Origin: Bacteroidales bacterium
GTDB taxonomy: Bacteria; Bacteroidota; Bacteroidia; Bacteroidales; F082
NCBI GenBank assembly: GCA_017651645.1
Contig: JAGCCO010000117.1
Location: forward strand, 1-5,694
Reading direction: 5' to 3'
Length of the DNA stretch: 5,694 nucleotides
In this document: positions 5,271 through 5,694 of the stretch, one piece after another
Layout: each line of letters begins with the position of its first letter
Numbering within the stretch: position 1 is the first letter of the stretch
The notes under the pieces: generated by a model
Databases searched by the model: none
What the model was told of the DNA's origin: nothing
What the model saw: the letters and a program-made list of their open reading frames with translations, nothing else
Translations under genes and position numbers: made by a program

Positions 5271-5694
5271 ATGAAAAACACATTCATCCATTTTCTGCTC
5301 TTTGCACTTGCCCTTAGCGGTTGCCGCAAGCAGGTCAGCGATTACGAGCGCCCCGATTTTGACCCTCAACCCACTCTGAACGCCGTGCTACAGGAAGGCC
5401 AGCCCGTGTGGGCGCAGGTCTCCTTCGCCCGATGTCTCGATTCGGTGCATCCTGCGCCTTGCACCGATGCCGAAGTGCTGCTTTATGTGGACGGACAATT
5501 CGCCGAAAAGCTGCAACATAGCGGCAACGGCCTCTACATAGGCGAAACCTCCACCGAGGCCTTGCACGAATATGCCTGCAAGGTGGTCATTCCTGGCTAC
5601 GACACCCTTTTTGCCCAAACCGAGATGCCCGAGAAACCTGTGGTGACCCATGTGGAAATCATGGAGAATGCCACTGTGGATGAAGAAGACAACC
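5271..5694 (+). CDS. DUF4249-like lipoprotein, N-terminal fragment
   Basis: The frame is open from the ATG at 5271 to the window end, giving 141 complete residues and no stop. Residues 1-17 are a lipoprotein signal (core FLLFALALSG) before Cys18, lipobox LSGC. The mature part begins with a polar stretch (RKQVSDYERPDFDPQPTL). A beta-sandwich-like region follows: LNAVLQEGQPVWAQVSFARCLDS (36-58), DAEVLLYVDGQFAEKL (66-81), a 'NGLYIGETS' turn (86-94) and 'YACKVVIPGYDTLFAQTEMPEKP' (101-123). This order (demand for a value, an argument strand, 'G.Y', then 'PGYdt..A.T..P') fits Bacteroidota DUF4249 lipoproteins. Those are often encoded beside TonB-dependent receptors; no receptor is visible here, and the gene continues beyond the window. 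Role unknown, probably outer-membrane associated. It looks GC-richer than the genes at 1985 and 3723. The family assignment is from pattern memory and is moderately sure. Confidence 0.75.
   Translation, partial: MKNTFIHFLLFALALSGCRKQVSDYERPDFDPQPTLNAVLQEGQPVWAQVSFARCLDSVHPAPCTDAEVLLYVDGQFAEKLQHSGNGLYIGETSTEALHEYACKVVIPGYDTLFAQTEMPEKPVVTHVEIMENATVDEEDN

Noticed and set aside
5388..5651. Minus-strand open frame within the DUF4249-like gene
   Set aside because: It is antisense to an open frame with a lipobox and family pattern; the GC-rich codons of that gene explain the absence of stops.

Overview
The window looks like chromosomal DNA from a member of the Bacteroidota, most likely the order Bacteroidales. 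The grounds are family content: a BspA-like leucine-rich-repeat (LRR) tail, type IX secretion system (T9SS) C-terminal sorting domains, two FISUMP-type domains ('Fibrobacter succinogenes major paralogous domain'), short secreted lipoproteins and a DUF4249-like lipoprotein. Start codons also lack strong Shine-Dalgarno sequences, as is usual in that phylum. All supported genes lie on the + strand, and nearly every product carries an export signal, so this is a cell-surface/secretome locus. The genus cannot be fixed from the sequence.

Region 1 (1-606): the 3' end of a BspA-like LRR protein, followed within about 20 bases by an orphan fragment of a T9SS sorting domain in a different frame. The fragment looks like the tail of a lost or rearranged cargo gene. 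Region 2 (603-3351): four genes arranged as two pairs, each pair joined by an ATGA stop/start overlap. The first pair is a small T9SS-tailed secreted protein plus FISUMP protein 1. The second is a lipoprotein of unknown function plus FISUMP lipoprotein 2. The fragment at 454-606 also joins the first pair by ATGA. Region 3 (3352-3722): non-coding, with a probable intrinsic terminator, then a hairpin-rich GC block that looks like an intergenic repeat element, then the AT-rich leader of the next gene. Region 4 (3723-5171): two tandem paralogous genes for small outer-membrane beta-barrel-like proteins. Region 5 (5172-5694): an inverted-repeat regulatory or terminator-like segment built from ATGAC/GTCAT pentamers, then the start of a DUF4249-like lipoprotein gene that runs off the window.

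Taken together (inference), the window encodes surface-exposed or secreted proteins: adhesin-like LRR and FISUMP proteins, T9SS cargo, outer-membrane barrels and lipoproteins. No enzyme with recognisable catalytic residues, RNA gene, transposase, CRISPR array or phage gene was found. The most unusual points are the orphan sorting-domain fragment, the two ATGA-coupled 'partner plus FISUMP' pairs with different anchoring, and the pentamer-rich inverted repeat before the DUF4249-like gene.
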